From contig NW_004454207.1 of assembly GCF_000283155.1 (NCBI RefSeq), positions 14,251,531 through 14,315,530 of the forward strand: a DNA stretch of 64,000 bases. The letters are read 5' to 3'. The position numbers were made by a program, and so were the translations under genes. The notes below the pieces were generated by a model. It was not told the DNA's origin. It saw only the letters and a program-made list of their open reading frames with translations, and ran no database searches. Position 1 is the stretch's first letter; each line of letters begins with the position of its first letter. Origin of the DNA: Ceratotherium simum simum (taxonomy: Eukaryota; Chordata; Mammalia; Perissodactyla; Rhinocerotidae). Positions 33,699 through 45,364 of this stretch are shown here, one piece after another.

Positions 33699-33801
33699 CA
33701 TTGGTATGTTATAATCGTCTGTATTCGAATTTAGATGTCTATCTACATTCTATATTAGGTCACTGATAAATTCGAATACAGACGATTATAACATACCAAT
33801 G
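33699..33801. repeat. Perfect 35-bp inverted repeat with 33-bp spacer
   Basis: Left arm 33699-33733 and right arm 33767-33801 are exact reverse complements over 35 bp, each holding two CpGs; the spacer is 33734-33766. A 10-bp part of the left arm (GTATGTTATA, 33704-33713) occurs again in direct orientation at 33801-33810, so the right arm forms a second, shorter palindrome with its own flank. No TA or 8-bp target duplication is evident. The structure could be a small fold-back element or the product of a replication template switch. Confidence 0.97.
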
Positions 33802-33845
33802 TATGTTATAAGTGTAAGTCTCACGTTTTCAGTAGGTAACTTTCC

Positions 33846-34070
33846 TATATTTCTTTTTTTTTAAACCACTTTATTGGGGTATGATTGACATACAAAAAAC
33901 TATACATATTTAATGTCTACAACTTAATAAGTTTGGAGATAAGTACACGTGTGAAACCATCACTACAATCTATGCAAGAAATATATCCATCACCTCCAAA
34001 AGTTTCTTCCTGCCCTCTTTATTATTATTTTGTGTGTGTGATTAAAAACACTCGTGTAATTTCAAATCTA
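33846..34070 (-). mobile_element. LINE-1 3' UTR fragment
   Basis: Antisense L1 3' terminus: ACTTTATTGGGGTATGATTG, ACATACAAAAAACTATACAT, TGTGAAACCATCACTACAAT, CCATCACCTCCAAAAGTTTC. Confidence 0.82.
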
Positions 34071-34595
34071 GAGAAAAACTGAGCCAAAAGCAATCACAAA
34101 GCCCTTGTATTGCATTTGTCTCTGTGATAAATATTGTGGCATTCCAAAGGTGCGATCCAAAGACAATTTTAATTGTGATCTATGCAGATTATGAATTTTT
34201 TGTTAAATTTGTAAAGGAACATGTATGTACTCAAAATTTTTTAAATTAAAGTATACCAAAATATATAAATTGCAAAACGAATCTCTCCCTTTCTCAGTGA
34301 CGCTCTCCAAAATTTTACTTCCCAAGAGTCTTTAAAGAGTCTTTTAGAAAGCCTTTAAAATGTTCATGTATTCTTTCAGGCCTTGTTTATGAGCACAAAC
34401 TGTTTTAGGATTCTCCTGTAGTAAAACAGAAAATAGGCATTTTTTAGTTTACCATTTAAGATATGGCTTTGCTCTTGCCCTTCAAGACACTCAGAAACAC
34501 AACAACAACAACAAAGGCTATCCTTGTTTAGAATTTACTCTCCTTTCTCAGTTATGCCTTGATCACCTAAAGGGAAATGCTGAGCTAAGATAGGC
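34071..34595. other. Unassigned sequence
   Basis: About 525 bp, including a short CAA tandem run at about 34499-34515. Nothing else recognised. Confidence 0.45.
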
Positions 34596-34695
34596 TCCAC
34601 TGTAGATTTATAATAGAAAAAGAGGCTCTGCTTTCAAGGAGTGTACAATCTAATTAGGGAGGATAAGGCAGTGAGAAATGACTTTGATACAGTGA
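34596..34695 (-). mobile_element. LINE-2 fragment
   Basis: Antisense L2-like phrase TTTCAAGGAGTGTACAATCT followed by AATTAGGGAGGATAAGGCAG; short and diverged. Confidence 0.45.
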
Positions 34696-35150
34696 AATAA
34701 GCCAAATACCAGAGAGGAAGAGTTATATCACTTTGGATATTCCAGACAATATATAGCAGGCATTGGCAAAATTAAAAAGTTGTGGTTGCCTTTGCAATTA
34801 GAAATTGCTGAAACCTAATAACTAAGCTTCTACAGTGTACTTCGGGGATTGATGAAGTGCGGTCAGCAGTGCTGATTGCTCAAGCATGGGTGTATGCATG
34901 AGTGGTCAACCACCTGTCACTTGGCTGCCATGAAGCTGCTTATACGCCTATATGAACTTGGTTGGAAAATCAGTACAGTTACTCCTACAAACTTCTAGAG
35001 ATCTCTATGATTCATATGGCCTGGCCTGAACTATCCAGTTTGTTTTCCTGTGGTTTTGTAGCTTGCCTAGTTTAAACAAGAAAATACTGCACAATATAAG
35101 AGCCTCACCACTAATTCCTCTAGCAAGATAAAGCATTAACTTGATCATCT
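34696..35150. other. Unassigned sequence
   Basis: About 455 bp. Nothing recognised. Confidence 0.45.
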
Positions 35151-35725
35151 TGTCTAGGCACCATTAGTCTGTGACAAATTACCAAAAAATTTTAGCAGCT
35201 TAAAACAAACATAAAATATTCACAGATTCTGTGGTCAGGAATTCGGATGGGATGCAACGAGAATGGCTTGCCTGTGTCCCAAAATGCCTAGGGCCTCAGT
35301 AAGGGAGATTCCGCAGTCGAGTTGACTCAATGGCTGGGAATAGGAATTATCTGGAGGTGTCTTCACTCTCATTTCTGGTGCTTGATCCTAGTGGTCAGAC
35401 AGAACTTCAGCTGTGTCTGTTGACCAAAACACCTAAACAGGGCCCTTCCACGTGTCCTGGGCTTCCTCAGAGCATGCTGACCTCAGGGTAGTTAGATCTC
35501 TTACACGACAGTTGAAGGCTCCAAAAGTAAATGTCCCACTGAACACGGCAGCAGCAGCAGCATTATCTTTACCTAGTCTCAGAAGTCATGAGGTTTCATA
35601 TCCACCACATTCTGTTGTTTATGAGAGAGTCACTAAGGCCAGCCTAGGTTCAAAGGAACAGGACTTATATCTCATTTCTTGATGGTAGATGTGTTGATGA
35701 ATTTGAGAACACCTTATGAAATTGC
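35151..35725 (-). mobile_element. MLT1-like (ERVL-MaLR) LTR
   Basis: Antisense MaLR-type LTR: CTGTGACAAATTACCAAAAA, TTAGCAGCTTAAAACAAACA, ATTCTGTGGTCAGGAATTCG, CTGGAGGTGTCTTCACTCTC, GTGTCCTGGGCTTCCTCAGA, CTTTACCTAGTCTCAGAAGT, CATTTCTTGATGGTAGATGT. The order is intact over about 570 bp. The 76-codon frame at 35452-35682 is LTR sequence. Confidence 0.75.
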
Positions 35726-36859
35726 TACATCTACGAAAGACAAATTAGAGAAGCTTCTCATTTCAATGAGAAAAATAATTTAAATAGAACACTACTCACT
35801 GAGAAAGTCAAATTTAGTAACAAAGGAATTACATGGAAAAAGTATATGCTAAAGTACAGCAGTCTTAATTCAACTACTGTGAAATCATTTTGGCACATAT
35901 TCCAACAACCAACCCAAATTCCGACTGAAGGAGATACGTAATGATCCAAAACCATGTTTCCTCCCATTGTCAATCCTAGTGAGAGTTTAGCAGCCATCAC
36001 TGGGATGTCTAGCAGGACCACTGTGACATTTTGATGTGTAAAGTTTAGGAAAGATTAAAAATCTTATGAATTGAAAATTTCTTTAAGGTGATAATGTTTT
36101 CTATTGGCAGGTATAAAGAGCTGTGGAATTACCAAATGTCTGAGTGTAAATTTTCCAGTTCTAGAGTGTTTATGTTTTTGTTTTATCCTGCTTTGATTTT
36201 GGAGCTCTTAGAGTGCCAGGAAACGCATCATGTCTTATGATTTATACAAAAAAAAGTGTAATGGATGGTGTGGGCACACAAAAGCCCCATTGCACATGAA
36301 GGGAGAGAAAAAATACATTAAAAACTGTTTATAAGCAAGGATGAGGTAAGATAGCCAAGGTTTCATTGGAGATGATGACATTTGCATTGGATAGGCTCTC
36401 TTCAACGTGCTAAAGCTTCTTAAATTTATACAATTGTAGATGAAAAACAACCAAATAATTACTATATAGATTCATTTTTTGGATGTCAAGGGTAATAAGC
36501 AGACATCAAATAACTGAATTTTCCAGGTAAAGCAACCATTTTGGTTAAGAATTTTCCTAAATTTTATTAGCTGGCTGATATTATCTTTAAACTAACACTC
36601 ATGAAATAATTTAAACTTTTGGGAAACAAGTACATTACTAAGTAAATCAATTATTACGTTGTACTTTCAGTTCTGATACCTTCATCAGAAACAGAAGTCA
36701 TAGGATTACCTATACTTAATTTAGATGGACTCAATTTACTACTTTTATTTTTATATTTTATACTTTAGTCTGTGTGACTGTGTGTGTGGGGTGCGGAAAG
36801 GAATGGTGAGGATGGGATTTCTGCATATTTTGGAAAAAAAAACACTAGTATTCTCATCA
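35726..36859. other. Unassigned AT-rich sequence
   Basis: About 1.13 kb. No gene or clear repeat, though the last part may already belong to the adjoining L1. Confidence 0.4.
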
Positions 36860-37940
36860 CCTAGATTCACTAATATTCATGCCACTAATTGCCACATTTG
36901 TCTATCTCTGTCTCTGTATTTATGCACTCACATGCATATACATGTTTTTTGCTCAATCATTTGAAAGCAAATTGTGATATCTTATATATCAGCATAGATC
37001 TCCTGAGAATAAAATATATAACCAAAATATCATTATCACAAACACACAAATTTATTAATGTAGTAATATTATCATATTCAATTATGCCAATATTCCAAAT
37101 AATGTTTTTATGCTTTTAAAAAAAATCCAGGCTTCTATATTGCATTTAGTTGCCATGTTTCCAAGGTGTCATTTAATCCAGAACCACCTCATTTGTGTTT
37201 CACATTATATTGACATTTTGGAGGCATTTAGGTCAACGGTTTTATAGAATGGCCTAGAATCTGAATTTCTCTAATTGTTTCCACATGATTAGATTCAGAT
37301 GAAATATTTTTGGCAAGATTTCTACAGAGATGATGTGTGTTTCTTTTGCTTCACATCAAGGAGATACATAATGTCAGTTTGCCCCATTATTGGGGCTGCT
37401 ACATTGATAACCTAGTTAAGTTGGAGTTCTCTACATCTATCTTTTGTAAAGGCACCCTTTTCTTTTGCGGTTATACATAATTAGTGGGGTGATAGTTTTC
37501 AATGTAGTGAATATTCAAGTCCCCAAGAACTCTCACCCAATGGCTTTACCATACATGGATCATCCCCGCCTAAACTAATTATCACTTTTTTCATTGCTAA
37601 TTGTGACTTTCTAATGGTTTTATTCCATCTATTTTTTAGCTGTCATTCTTCTATAAAGAACTTTCCCTTCCCACACCATTCCCTCTTTTCCCCCAACTGT
37701 CTGTGTTATAGCCTTTACCGTCACTATCCTTTTTGATGCTCAGTTGAACCAAACTTGGTCAGTGGGAGCCCATTCAAGCTGACATATCCCCAATGATATT
37801 TGAGCAAATCTTTGGCAAGAAGTTCCAGGCTCTTAGTTCTTTCCATATCCAGACCTAGAATTAGTCTTGTATTCAAGGAGCCCTGGTCTTTTTAAAGAGT
37901 AATGGTATTTAGAAACAAATATTTAAGTGTTAAATGTGAT
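36860..37940 (-). mobile_element. LINE-1 3' UTR (old L1M type), first part
   Basis: Antisense L1M 3' UTR: TTGCATTTAGTTGCCATGTT, CACATGATTAGATTCAGATG, ATAATGTCAGTTTGCCCCAT, AAGAACTTTCCCTTCCCACA, TGGTCAGTGGGAGCCCATTC, AAGGAGCCCTGGTCTTTTTA, GGTATTTAGAAACAAATATT. A long collinear match. It is broken by a solo LTR and resumes at 38689. Confidence 0.78.
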
Positions 37941-38688
37941 AGTAATCAATGTATTGCCTCTCTCAGTTCCAGTTGCACACATCAACATATACTGTATGGT
38001 AAGACAAAAAATTCCTTTAAGCATATCTCCTCTAAGGTGAGCATGATGTTAAACTTTCCCAGAAGAGGGCACTGGAGGGACACTGCAGAAGAAAGGGCCC
38101 TTCTGTGGCATGGTGGAACAGCGGTATAGATGGGAGGACAGGGTGGACCTGTGCCCCAACCCATGCACCCAGATTGCATGGTCCCTGGCAACCTTGTATC
38201 CTTGGCCTGGCAAAACCAGTGCCTCCAAGGCTTTCTCTATACAGCTGCCAAATCCTCTGCAGGCCCCATGCTGCTCACCTGTGGCCCAGAGGGTTTTCAC
38301 CTCCTTTGCACACACACACCACTGGTTGCTGATTGGCTGCTGATTGCCCTGATTTACTTGTGCTTTGAAGCGTTGCTTTCTGCTTGTCTAGTGATTGTAG
38401 AGCAGCTCTGGCTTTGGCAAACCAGCAAACTTCTGTGCTATCTAGTGGACTGAATTAGACCTTCACCAGTGAGGTCTGAAACCCAGCCTTGGGGAAGGGC
38501 TCCCTTCCAAGTTTATCCTTCCTTAGGTACTCTCCTTCAGCCAGAGTACCATATCGAGTTTTCATATATCTTATAGTCAATCCTATATCTCAGCTTAACA
38601 ATTATTTTTAATAAACTTCCCCATCTTTAATCCACACTGTGATTTCTATCTCCTGATTGGGCCCAGACTGATACAGGGATGCTCACAG
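37941..38688 (+). mobile_element. Solo LTR inserted in L1 3' UTR
   Basis: About 750 bp of GC-richer DNA interrupting the L1. It has CCCAGAAGAGGGCACTGGAG (about 38058), a late AATAAACTTCCCC polyadenylation-type site (about 38611) and a terminal GGGCCCAGACTGATACA. These features suggest an ERVL-type LTR in sense orientation. Boundaries are inferred from where L1 homology stops and resumes. A TG start near 37940 is plausible but no exact target duplication was found. The overlapping frames at 37982-38453 arise from its higher GC content. Confidence 0.6.
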
Positions 38689-39110
38689 CAATGAGTGCCA
38701 TCATTTCTAGGCTCTTCCAGTAGACAGAGATTGAATGCGTACACAAGGAACTCACACTGATATCTCTAATTCAAATGAAACCCCATAGACTGTGCCTTAC
38801 TTTTCCCTACTTCATAGTTGTATCTCCCTTTTCCCACAGTGAGAAACTTGGTTATAGTGACATCAATATATTAATCATTTGCACTATCCTATGATGTACA
38901 CAATATAGTTTAGAATCACTATGCCAATACAGCTACCAACAACGAGCTTACTATGTAAGATTCAATATTTCTCTGTAGATTTTTATCCTTAAAATATACC
39001 CACTAAGATTTAGTCACAGTCCTAGGTAAAAAAATAAATTTATTATTTTTTCTATGTGATTATATAATCGATCTGATATAGAATTAGGTTCATTTATCTA
39101 TGTTTTCAAT
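38689..39110 (-). mobile_element. LINE-1 3' UTR, second part
   Basis: Continuation of 36860-37940: GCCATCATTTCTAGGCTCTT, CCAGTAGACAGAGATTGAAT, CTCACACTGATATCTCTAAT, TTCATAGTTGTATCTCCCTT, GAGAAACTTGGTTATAGTGA. Confidence 0.7.
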
Positions 39111-40489
39111 TTTACGATTTGCTTAATTCCATCTCTGGTCTTTTTGAAATGTAAAATATTCATTGGTTCAAAGTGGATGCTGCATTTTAAAGACTTTCTA
39201 ACTCTAAGTCTTCCCTCTATGAGACCATCAGCTATCTCAGAGAGGTGCTATGACTGCATCCCTAATAGTTCCTTTATTCCCCAAACATTATAATTTTCTA
39301 CTTTTGATATTCTTCCTCCTGGGAAACAAAATATCCAAATTTGTTAAAATAAAAGTTAAATTCTGAGTAAATAGGCTCTGTCTGAGAGCCTGAGGTGTTA
39401 TCCTCCAAATAGCGTGTGTTTAAAACCTATTATTTGTGAAGTAATTTTTTTAACATAGGTTTTTCAAATATTTCTGTATCTTCAGCAGTATTTAAAATTA
39501 TTGCGATTCCAAAATAAGTGATTGTCAATACATGAAATATTGGTATATTCCACTGAAATCTTAAAATGACCTATAAGGGGATTATGATTCTTATTAGGAT
39601 TATGATAAAAATTGTGTACAAAGGATTATCTGAAGACCTAGAAAATAATTATTTTAAAAACCACATGCATACATATTATAATAAACTGTTGAAAAGTACT
39701 ATACAGATACATTTATATAGTAGAGTTTATCATTTTAGTTTGTATACATATAATATAAAACATTTTGAACCCTATAAATATTTTATATATGTTTAAAAAT
39801 GAGATTAAATAAAAAGGATGGAAATGCAAGCCCTATAATTGAATATAAATAGAAACAAACATAATTTTATATCAAATTGATAACAACAAATTAAAAAGAA
39901 TTAATTTCCATATAAATGACTCTTAAATCTTTGATATAAACACGATATAAAATTCACTAGTCCACATTTATTTATGAAAATATGTCTGTTTGGATGAACA
40001 TGTCAACTCTCAAATGGAAATACATTCATACAAATGCATCCATTCAATCTAGAGTAGGATATACATTTGTTGATTTTTCTTAGTGCTAATTTGCAGCATT
40101 GGTGCAGGATAAATTCAGAATTATATAAGTATTTACAGTACGTAATACCTTCCCAAAACTGTGTTATGTCATGATGGGAATAGAAAAAATATATATTATA
40201 ATGTATGCTTGATTGGGCAAAGGAGAATACAATCTATTGGAGGAATGATAATTGAACAAATTGGACTGATCACACTCATAAAATCATGAAAATATTATGA
40301 GAAACTTGATTTATAAGTGTTTTACAAATAATATAAATATTTTGTTGATAAACTTCTCAAAACTCAATTCTTTTATTTATTCCTTTGTATGCTAGACCAT
40401 CATTTTATGAAATATGATTTCTAATTCTTGGCCAATATTATAGGTAATTTCTTTTTAATGTAATTACATAATATTTGGTACATATTACT
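39111..40489. other. Unassigned very AT-rich sequence
   Basis: About 1.4 kb. The first 200 bp may still be L1. No gene or clear repeat. Confidence 0.4.
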
Positions 40490-40680
40490 TACTTTATGTA
40501 TAAATTAAGAAGCATGATAATAAAATAAATACCCAAGAACCCACCATCCAACTTAAGAACTAGAACATAATATCTTGCTTCTATCTGTGGGCCCTATTTT
40601 ATACCTTCATCCTGCCTCCTTGTCAAGGTAACCATTATTCTAAATGCTGAATTTATTATTCCCTTGCTTTTAAAAATATT
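40490..40680 (-). mobile_element. LINE-1 3' fragment
   Basis: Antisense L1 text: AATACCCAAGAACCCACCAT, CCAACTTAAGAACTAGAACA, TCAAGGTAACCATTATTCTA. Confidence 0.6.
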
Positions 40681-40739
40681 ATCAATATAATTTTCGTTAA
40701 TACCTTTACCTTTCTTTCAGACAATTAAAAAAAGCCTAG

Positions 40740-41585
40740 AATACTTTAATATCATTAAACTATCTTTTGACATTTTATTGTGTATTTTGACTTTGTACAT
40801 TTTAAAATCAGACATTATTATTTTTGTGCAGTTTCTTTACTTTTCATTCCTTCATGAATCTCTACCTTTCAGAGATTTCTTTCTTTATCTCTGAAGTGCA
40901 GCATTTAGTATTTCTTTTCAACTGGGTCTGCTGATGGCAAATTCTAAATTTAGCTTTATTTTATTTTGTTTCCTTTTGTTTAAAACTGTTCTTATTTAAT
41001 ATTCATTATGGAAAAATGTTTTCCCTGGATACAGATATAGGATTTAATTTACTTTTTTAAAAAGTAAATTAAACAAGTCATTCTATTGTCTTCTGAATTC
41101 CACTGTGACTTACAGTCTGTCTCCTCTTTGAGGGTTATCTATCTCATTTTCATTAAATGATTTAAATTTTTTTTTCTGTTTCACTATAATGTGTCTAGTG
41201 AGTGCATGTGTGTGTGTGGGTGCACGCGTGCATGTGTATTTCATCTTGATGGAGACTTTTTGGGTTACTTGAATCTGTGGTGTGGTATCTGTCATCAGTT
41301 TTGGTAATTTTTTTCAACCATTATCTCTTCAAATATTGCCTCTTCCCTGTTATCTCTCTCCTCTCCTAACCAATATTAACTGTATAGTATAGCTTCTTAC
41401 TGTATCCTCTAAGACTTTTATCTTCTCTTTTTCTCTTATTTTTGTTTTACTGTGCTTTATTCTGAGTATTTTTCTGACCTGTCTTCCAGTTAACTAATTC
41501 TCTGTAAATGTTCCCTTACTTGCTTCCAATTAACTAATTCTCTCTTCAGCTGTGTTAATCTGCTGTTAAACAACCATATGGAATT
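40740..41585 (-). mobile_element. HAL1/L1-like remnant, first part
   Basis: Antisense HAL1-like order: AACTGGGTCTGCTGATGGCA, CTGGATACAGATATAGGATT, CTATAATGTGTCTAGTGAGT, CAACCATTATCTCTTCAAAT, TTAACTAATTCTCTCTTCAG. It is a counterpart, in opposite orientation, of the element at 30440-32560. It is interrupted by an ERE at 41588 and continues at 41790. Confidence 0.62.
41043..41073. repeat. 31-bp AT palindrome
   Basis: TTTAATTTACTTTTT (41043-41057) and AAAAAGTAAATTAAA (41059-41073) are exact complements around one base. It lies in a HAL1-like remnant. Confidence 0.9.
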
Positions 41586-41587
41586 CT

Positions 41588-41787
41588 TTTTTTTTTTTTT
41601 TTTTGCTGAGGAAGACTAGCCCTGAGCTAACATCTGTGCCCATCTTCCTCTACTTTGTATGTGGGTTGCTGCCACAGCATGGCTGATGAGTAGTGTAGGT
41701 CCACGCCTTGGATTGAAACCTGTGAAACCAGGCTGCTGAAGTGGAATGTGCCAAACTTAACCACTATGCCAGAGGGCTGGCCCTCCA
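41588..41787 (-). mobile_element. ERE SINE, short form
   Basis: Antisense ERE of about 200 bp with poly-T at 41588-41603. Only one tail unit is present instead of two, then the body, and a head complement ending GGGCTGGCCC. The B-box complement is decayed (GGATTGAAACCTG). Imperfect flanking similarity (AACCATATGGAATTCTT versus AACATACTGAATTCTTC) may be an eroded target duplication. Inserted into HAL1-like sequence. Confidence 0.9.
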
Positions 41788-41789
41788 AA

Positions 41790-42300
41790 CATACTGAATT
41801 CTTCATTTTAATTATTTTATTTTTCTGTTCTAGTAACTCTGTTTTGTTTTCATACATGCTATGTCATATTTATAATTATTTGTTTCCCGCATACATTTTC
41901 AAGTCTTTCTTTTAATATACTGAAGAAAGCATAGTTATTTTATACCCTGATGATACCAGTATCTCTCAGATTTATGTGGTCTGTTTGTTCTACTGCTTTT
42001 CACTTTTCACATCTTGTTTTCTTATGTGCTTCCTTTTATTCCCACAAGGCCACTAAACACTACAGTTTAGTTTCACAGCTGTTGCTTTCTAAGAAGCAAA
42101 CGCACTGAGGGAAAAAATTACTTTCACTACTGAGCTTACCTCTTTTGATTCTTGCAATCTCCCCTACATCTTGGTCTGCTAATGTCTTATTCTATTATTA
42201 GCTATTTGATGCACTAAGGACTTTTATCTAAGTCTTTTAATTGTCCTCAGCAGGAAAGTTGGTAATTCTCTAGCTCTCCTTTCTAGAAGTAGAAGTTATC
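41790..42300 (-). mobile_element. HAL1/L1-like remnant, second part
   Basis: Collinear continuation after the ERE: TTTTCTGTTCTAGTAACTCT, CATTTTCAAGTCTTTCTTTT, ACCCTGATGATACCAGTATC, TATGTGGTCTGTTTGTTCTA. Confidence 0.55.
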
Positions 42301-43573
42301 AGATGGCCTGATTCCTTTACCTTTTAAAAATAGTTTTGTTACATTTGTTTTTATCTCTAAAAATACGCTGTTTAGTTTTGCATATTTGGGGGTCATATAA
42401 AAATAGTACTATATAATACATATTATTCTGCAATCTAATATTTTTACTCAATGTAGCAATCTATGTTCTTTATTGATATATAAATTTTCCATCTAAAGAT
42501 AATTTGAAATCCTTGCATGATTAGAAAGAAGCAATAAAACATCAGAAATATCAAACTATTTAAAGATTCAGAAGACAAGCTTTTTCCATAACATTTATTT
42601 TTGGAAACAACATTTTACAATAGTCAAGATAAAGAATTATGTAAGAAATAAATCCCTCAATTTTCCCATCAGGAATATAATTGAGAATTTTGCTATATAA
42701 TCTCTTCCAGCTATAAATATATATATATATATATATAATTATAATAATATAACTATATGTATATATAATTTGTCTAAAATCATCTCTTCTATAAAGCCAT
42801 TGTTTAAGTGATCTATTTTTGAAGTTTTTATAAAACTTCATTTGTAAAGTGATTAGTTTACTCTTTTATACTTGACCCCATTATTTACACACACCACTGA
42901 TAGTGTGTATGGTGCTAGAATATCACATTATGCATGCTTCACTATTCCTAAAAAATAAAGCAAAAACATTCTTGACTAAAATATGATTAACAGTGATTTC
43001 AAATGTAGCAGTTTTAAGATTTATAGTTACATTGACTCAGATATAGAAATGTAAATTTTAAAATACATTTCTTTAATACAGTTCACTTTGCTCATTAGTT
43101 CTTATTTCTAATCTGTAAGTGGGAAAAATTGTAATATTCCCACTAATAGTTATCTTTGTAAAAAGCTGTGTTTTCCCAGTTGTGCATGTTGAATTGAACT
43201 TCTGTGCCTAAATGCAGTTTTGGGAATTGAGATAAGCAGATCGTTTCTACAAATTTAGAGCAGCAATAAAACTGAGGAGGAGATGGTAGCAAATATATTC
43301 CATGGACCACTTTAAACTGGAGCTGACCAATTAAAAAAACTTACAAGAATGTTGATGTACAACTACCCCTCAATCATTGAACTTGGTGTCCCAGTAATTA
43401 TTCACTCTGATTCTTGCCCCATGAGAATACCAAGTAAATTTTGATCAAGGAATTACTTTCTTTTGAGGGAACCCTACTAAAATGTTTTGAAAAAATTGCT
43501 TGTTTTCACCTCTAACTAGTCTTGATTTCTGCTTTTACATTTTAATCATCTCAAACTTACATGTGTGGCACTT
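42301..43573. other. Unassigned AT-rich sequence
   Basis: About 1.27 kb, including the AT tract listed next. Nothing else recognised. Confidence 0.45.
42714..42772. repeat. (TA)n low-complexity tract
   Basis: About 11 TA units followed by degenerate TA/ATAAT sequence. Confidence 0.9.
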
Positions 43574-44011
43574 TTAGGTTAATGTGGTCTCTGTTGTTTC
43601 CCAAAGTCGTATCTGAGACAGTGGGAAGCTTATTATGGCATCAGGGGTGAACAGTCTGAGAGCTGTTCCCCATTTGCCTCCACTGAAAGGTCTTGTGCCA
43701 CTTGGTCTCTGGATGTTGGTTTCCATAGAAGCTACAGCTGCTCCTGCACTGCATTTGGACATGAGATAGTACCTGCTTTGGATATTCCTGATCCCTGCCA
43801 TGATTTCTGGTCTAAATGTCATTCTTATGCCAATCCTTGGCCCCCTGCTATTGACTAGCCTACACAGCACTTGGCTACTCAAATGGGGCATGTGAAAACT
43901 TTTCTTTAACAAGCCACATTCTCTGCTTAAATGTACCCTGTTACCATTTCTCCTCTTCCAAACCACCCCAATCTTGACCCTAGAAATGGAACGTATAGTC
44001 CCAGAGTTCAA
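43574..44011 (-). other. 145-codon open frame, probably non-coding
   Basis: The longest open frame of the window, in a locally GC-richer block. The predicted product is basic and Arg/Ser-rich (for example MNSGTIRSISRVKIGVVWKR at the start, SAGAAVASMETNIQRPSG further on). It has no signal peptide, membrane segment or domain that I recognise. No strong start context, promoter or splice structure is seen. It could be chance, an unrecognised old repeat, or a retrocopy fragment. I would not annotate it as a gene without similarity evidence. Confidence 0.25.
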
Positions 44012-44436
44012 TTTTGGAAATTAGTTACAGGCTCCCACTGGCTTATGTTCCATCTTTAACCTAGCTGGGGTTTCTACTTTTCTCTCTCAAGTGCCTGGCT
44101 CTTAAAAATGAAAACCTGGTTTTCAAAACTCTTATTTATAAAAATGGGCTATTTTAGATTTCAAAAGGTGAATAATGACTCTTTTTCTTGCTTTCCAGGT
44201 ATAATATAGGACTCCCTAGCATCCATAGAACACTCTGACGGCATAAGGAAATATGCAAAGAAAAATACATTAATACATTTTGAAATATTATCTTTCTACA
44301 GAGATCATAACTTGAAAGAAAATGTTTTTATTAAACATAACTTTCCATTAAGCTCTGTAAGTAAAGACACAATGATAATTAGACAATGTAATAAAATAAA
44401 AGCATTAATTTATGTATTTTTTATCCTTAAATTGTT
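44012..44436. other. Unassigned sequence
   Basis: About 425 bp. Nothing recognised. Confidence 0.45.
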
Positions 44437-44755
44437 AAGTTGTTTCTTTAGTTTCACAGTTCTGGAGGCAGGGAAGTCCATGATCAGGGTCCCAGCATGG
44501 TTGAGTTCTGGTGAGAGCCCTCTTCCTGGTTCAAAGATGGTTATCTTCTTGCTGGGTCCTCACATGGTGGAGAGCAGAGAGAGAAGAGGCAAGCTTTTCC
44601 CTGTCTCTACTTATAAGGGTACCAATCTCATCATAAGGGCTCCACCTTCATGACCTAATTACCTCTCAAAGACCCCATGTGCAAATACCATCACATTGGG
44701 GATTAGGGTTTCAACATATGAATTTTAGGGTGACACATTTAGACCATAGCATTTG
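44437..44755 (-). mobile_element. MLT1/MST-type (ERVL-MaLR) LTR
   Basis: Antisense MaLR LTR: TTTCACAGTTCTGGAGGCAG, GGAAGTCCATGATCAGGGTC, TCTTGCTGGGTCCTCACATG, CATAAGGGCTCCACCTTCAT, GACCTAATTACCTCTCAAAG, TTAGGGTTTCAACATATGAA. Part of it creates the incidental frame at 44312-44653. Confidence 0.88.
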
Positions 44756-45004
44756 CTTCGGTTAGTTTTAAAGAGATAATATTTCAATTACTTAATTTTG
44801 AAATCAAAATCTCAACATTACTTAGATTTACTTTTATATTGGCAATTACTTCTCCACTATACTGAATTAGTCAAAGGAAAATGTGTTCCATTTTAGTCAG
44901 TGAGATACCACACTTCCTCATCAGTTGTCTTGATTTTGCTTTGGCATCTACTCACCTTAGCTATATATCATTTTTTTAAGCCTCCAAGTAGCATACAAGT
45001 AACT
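44756..45004. other. Unassigned sequence
   Basis: Short unassigned gap. Confidence 0.45.
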
Positions 45005-45176
45005 CTGTATGGGATACAGAGCATGGAAAGTTATTTAATACTTGTGCCTCCATTTTATCATTTGCAAACTGTAAAATTAACAACATGCTCAAGCCAGAGT
45101 TCTTAGGAAGATTAAATGAGATAATGTACGTGTCAAGTACATAGCACAGTAGATCTTCAATGTGTTAATGATTCTT
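45005..45176 (+). mobile_element. MIR fragment
   Basis: Sense MIR 3' half: TTGTGCCTCCATTTTATCAT, TTAGGAAGATTAAATGAGAT, AGTACATAGCACAGTAGATC. Confidence 0.65.
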
Positions 45177-45364
45177 TCCCCCATTTAAAATTGTCTATTC
45201 AGTTTTTTTTTTCTTTACTGAATTTGTTGATTAGGTTTAATGGTTTTTTGGTGGAGTCTTTAGGGTTTTCTCTATACAAAATCATGTCATCTGTAAATAG
45301 AACCAATTTTACTTCTTCCTTTCTAATTCTGATACCTTTTATTTCTTTTTCTTGCCTGATTGCT

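Noticed and set aside
38049..38453. Cluster of overlapping frames as a GC-rich exon
   Set aside because: The segment behaves as an LTR inserted in an L1 3' UTR and is open in several frames on both strands at once.
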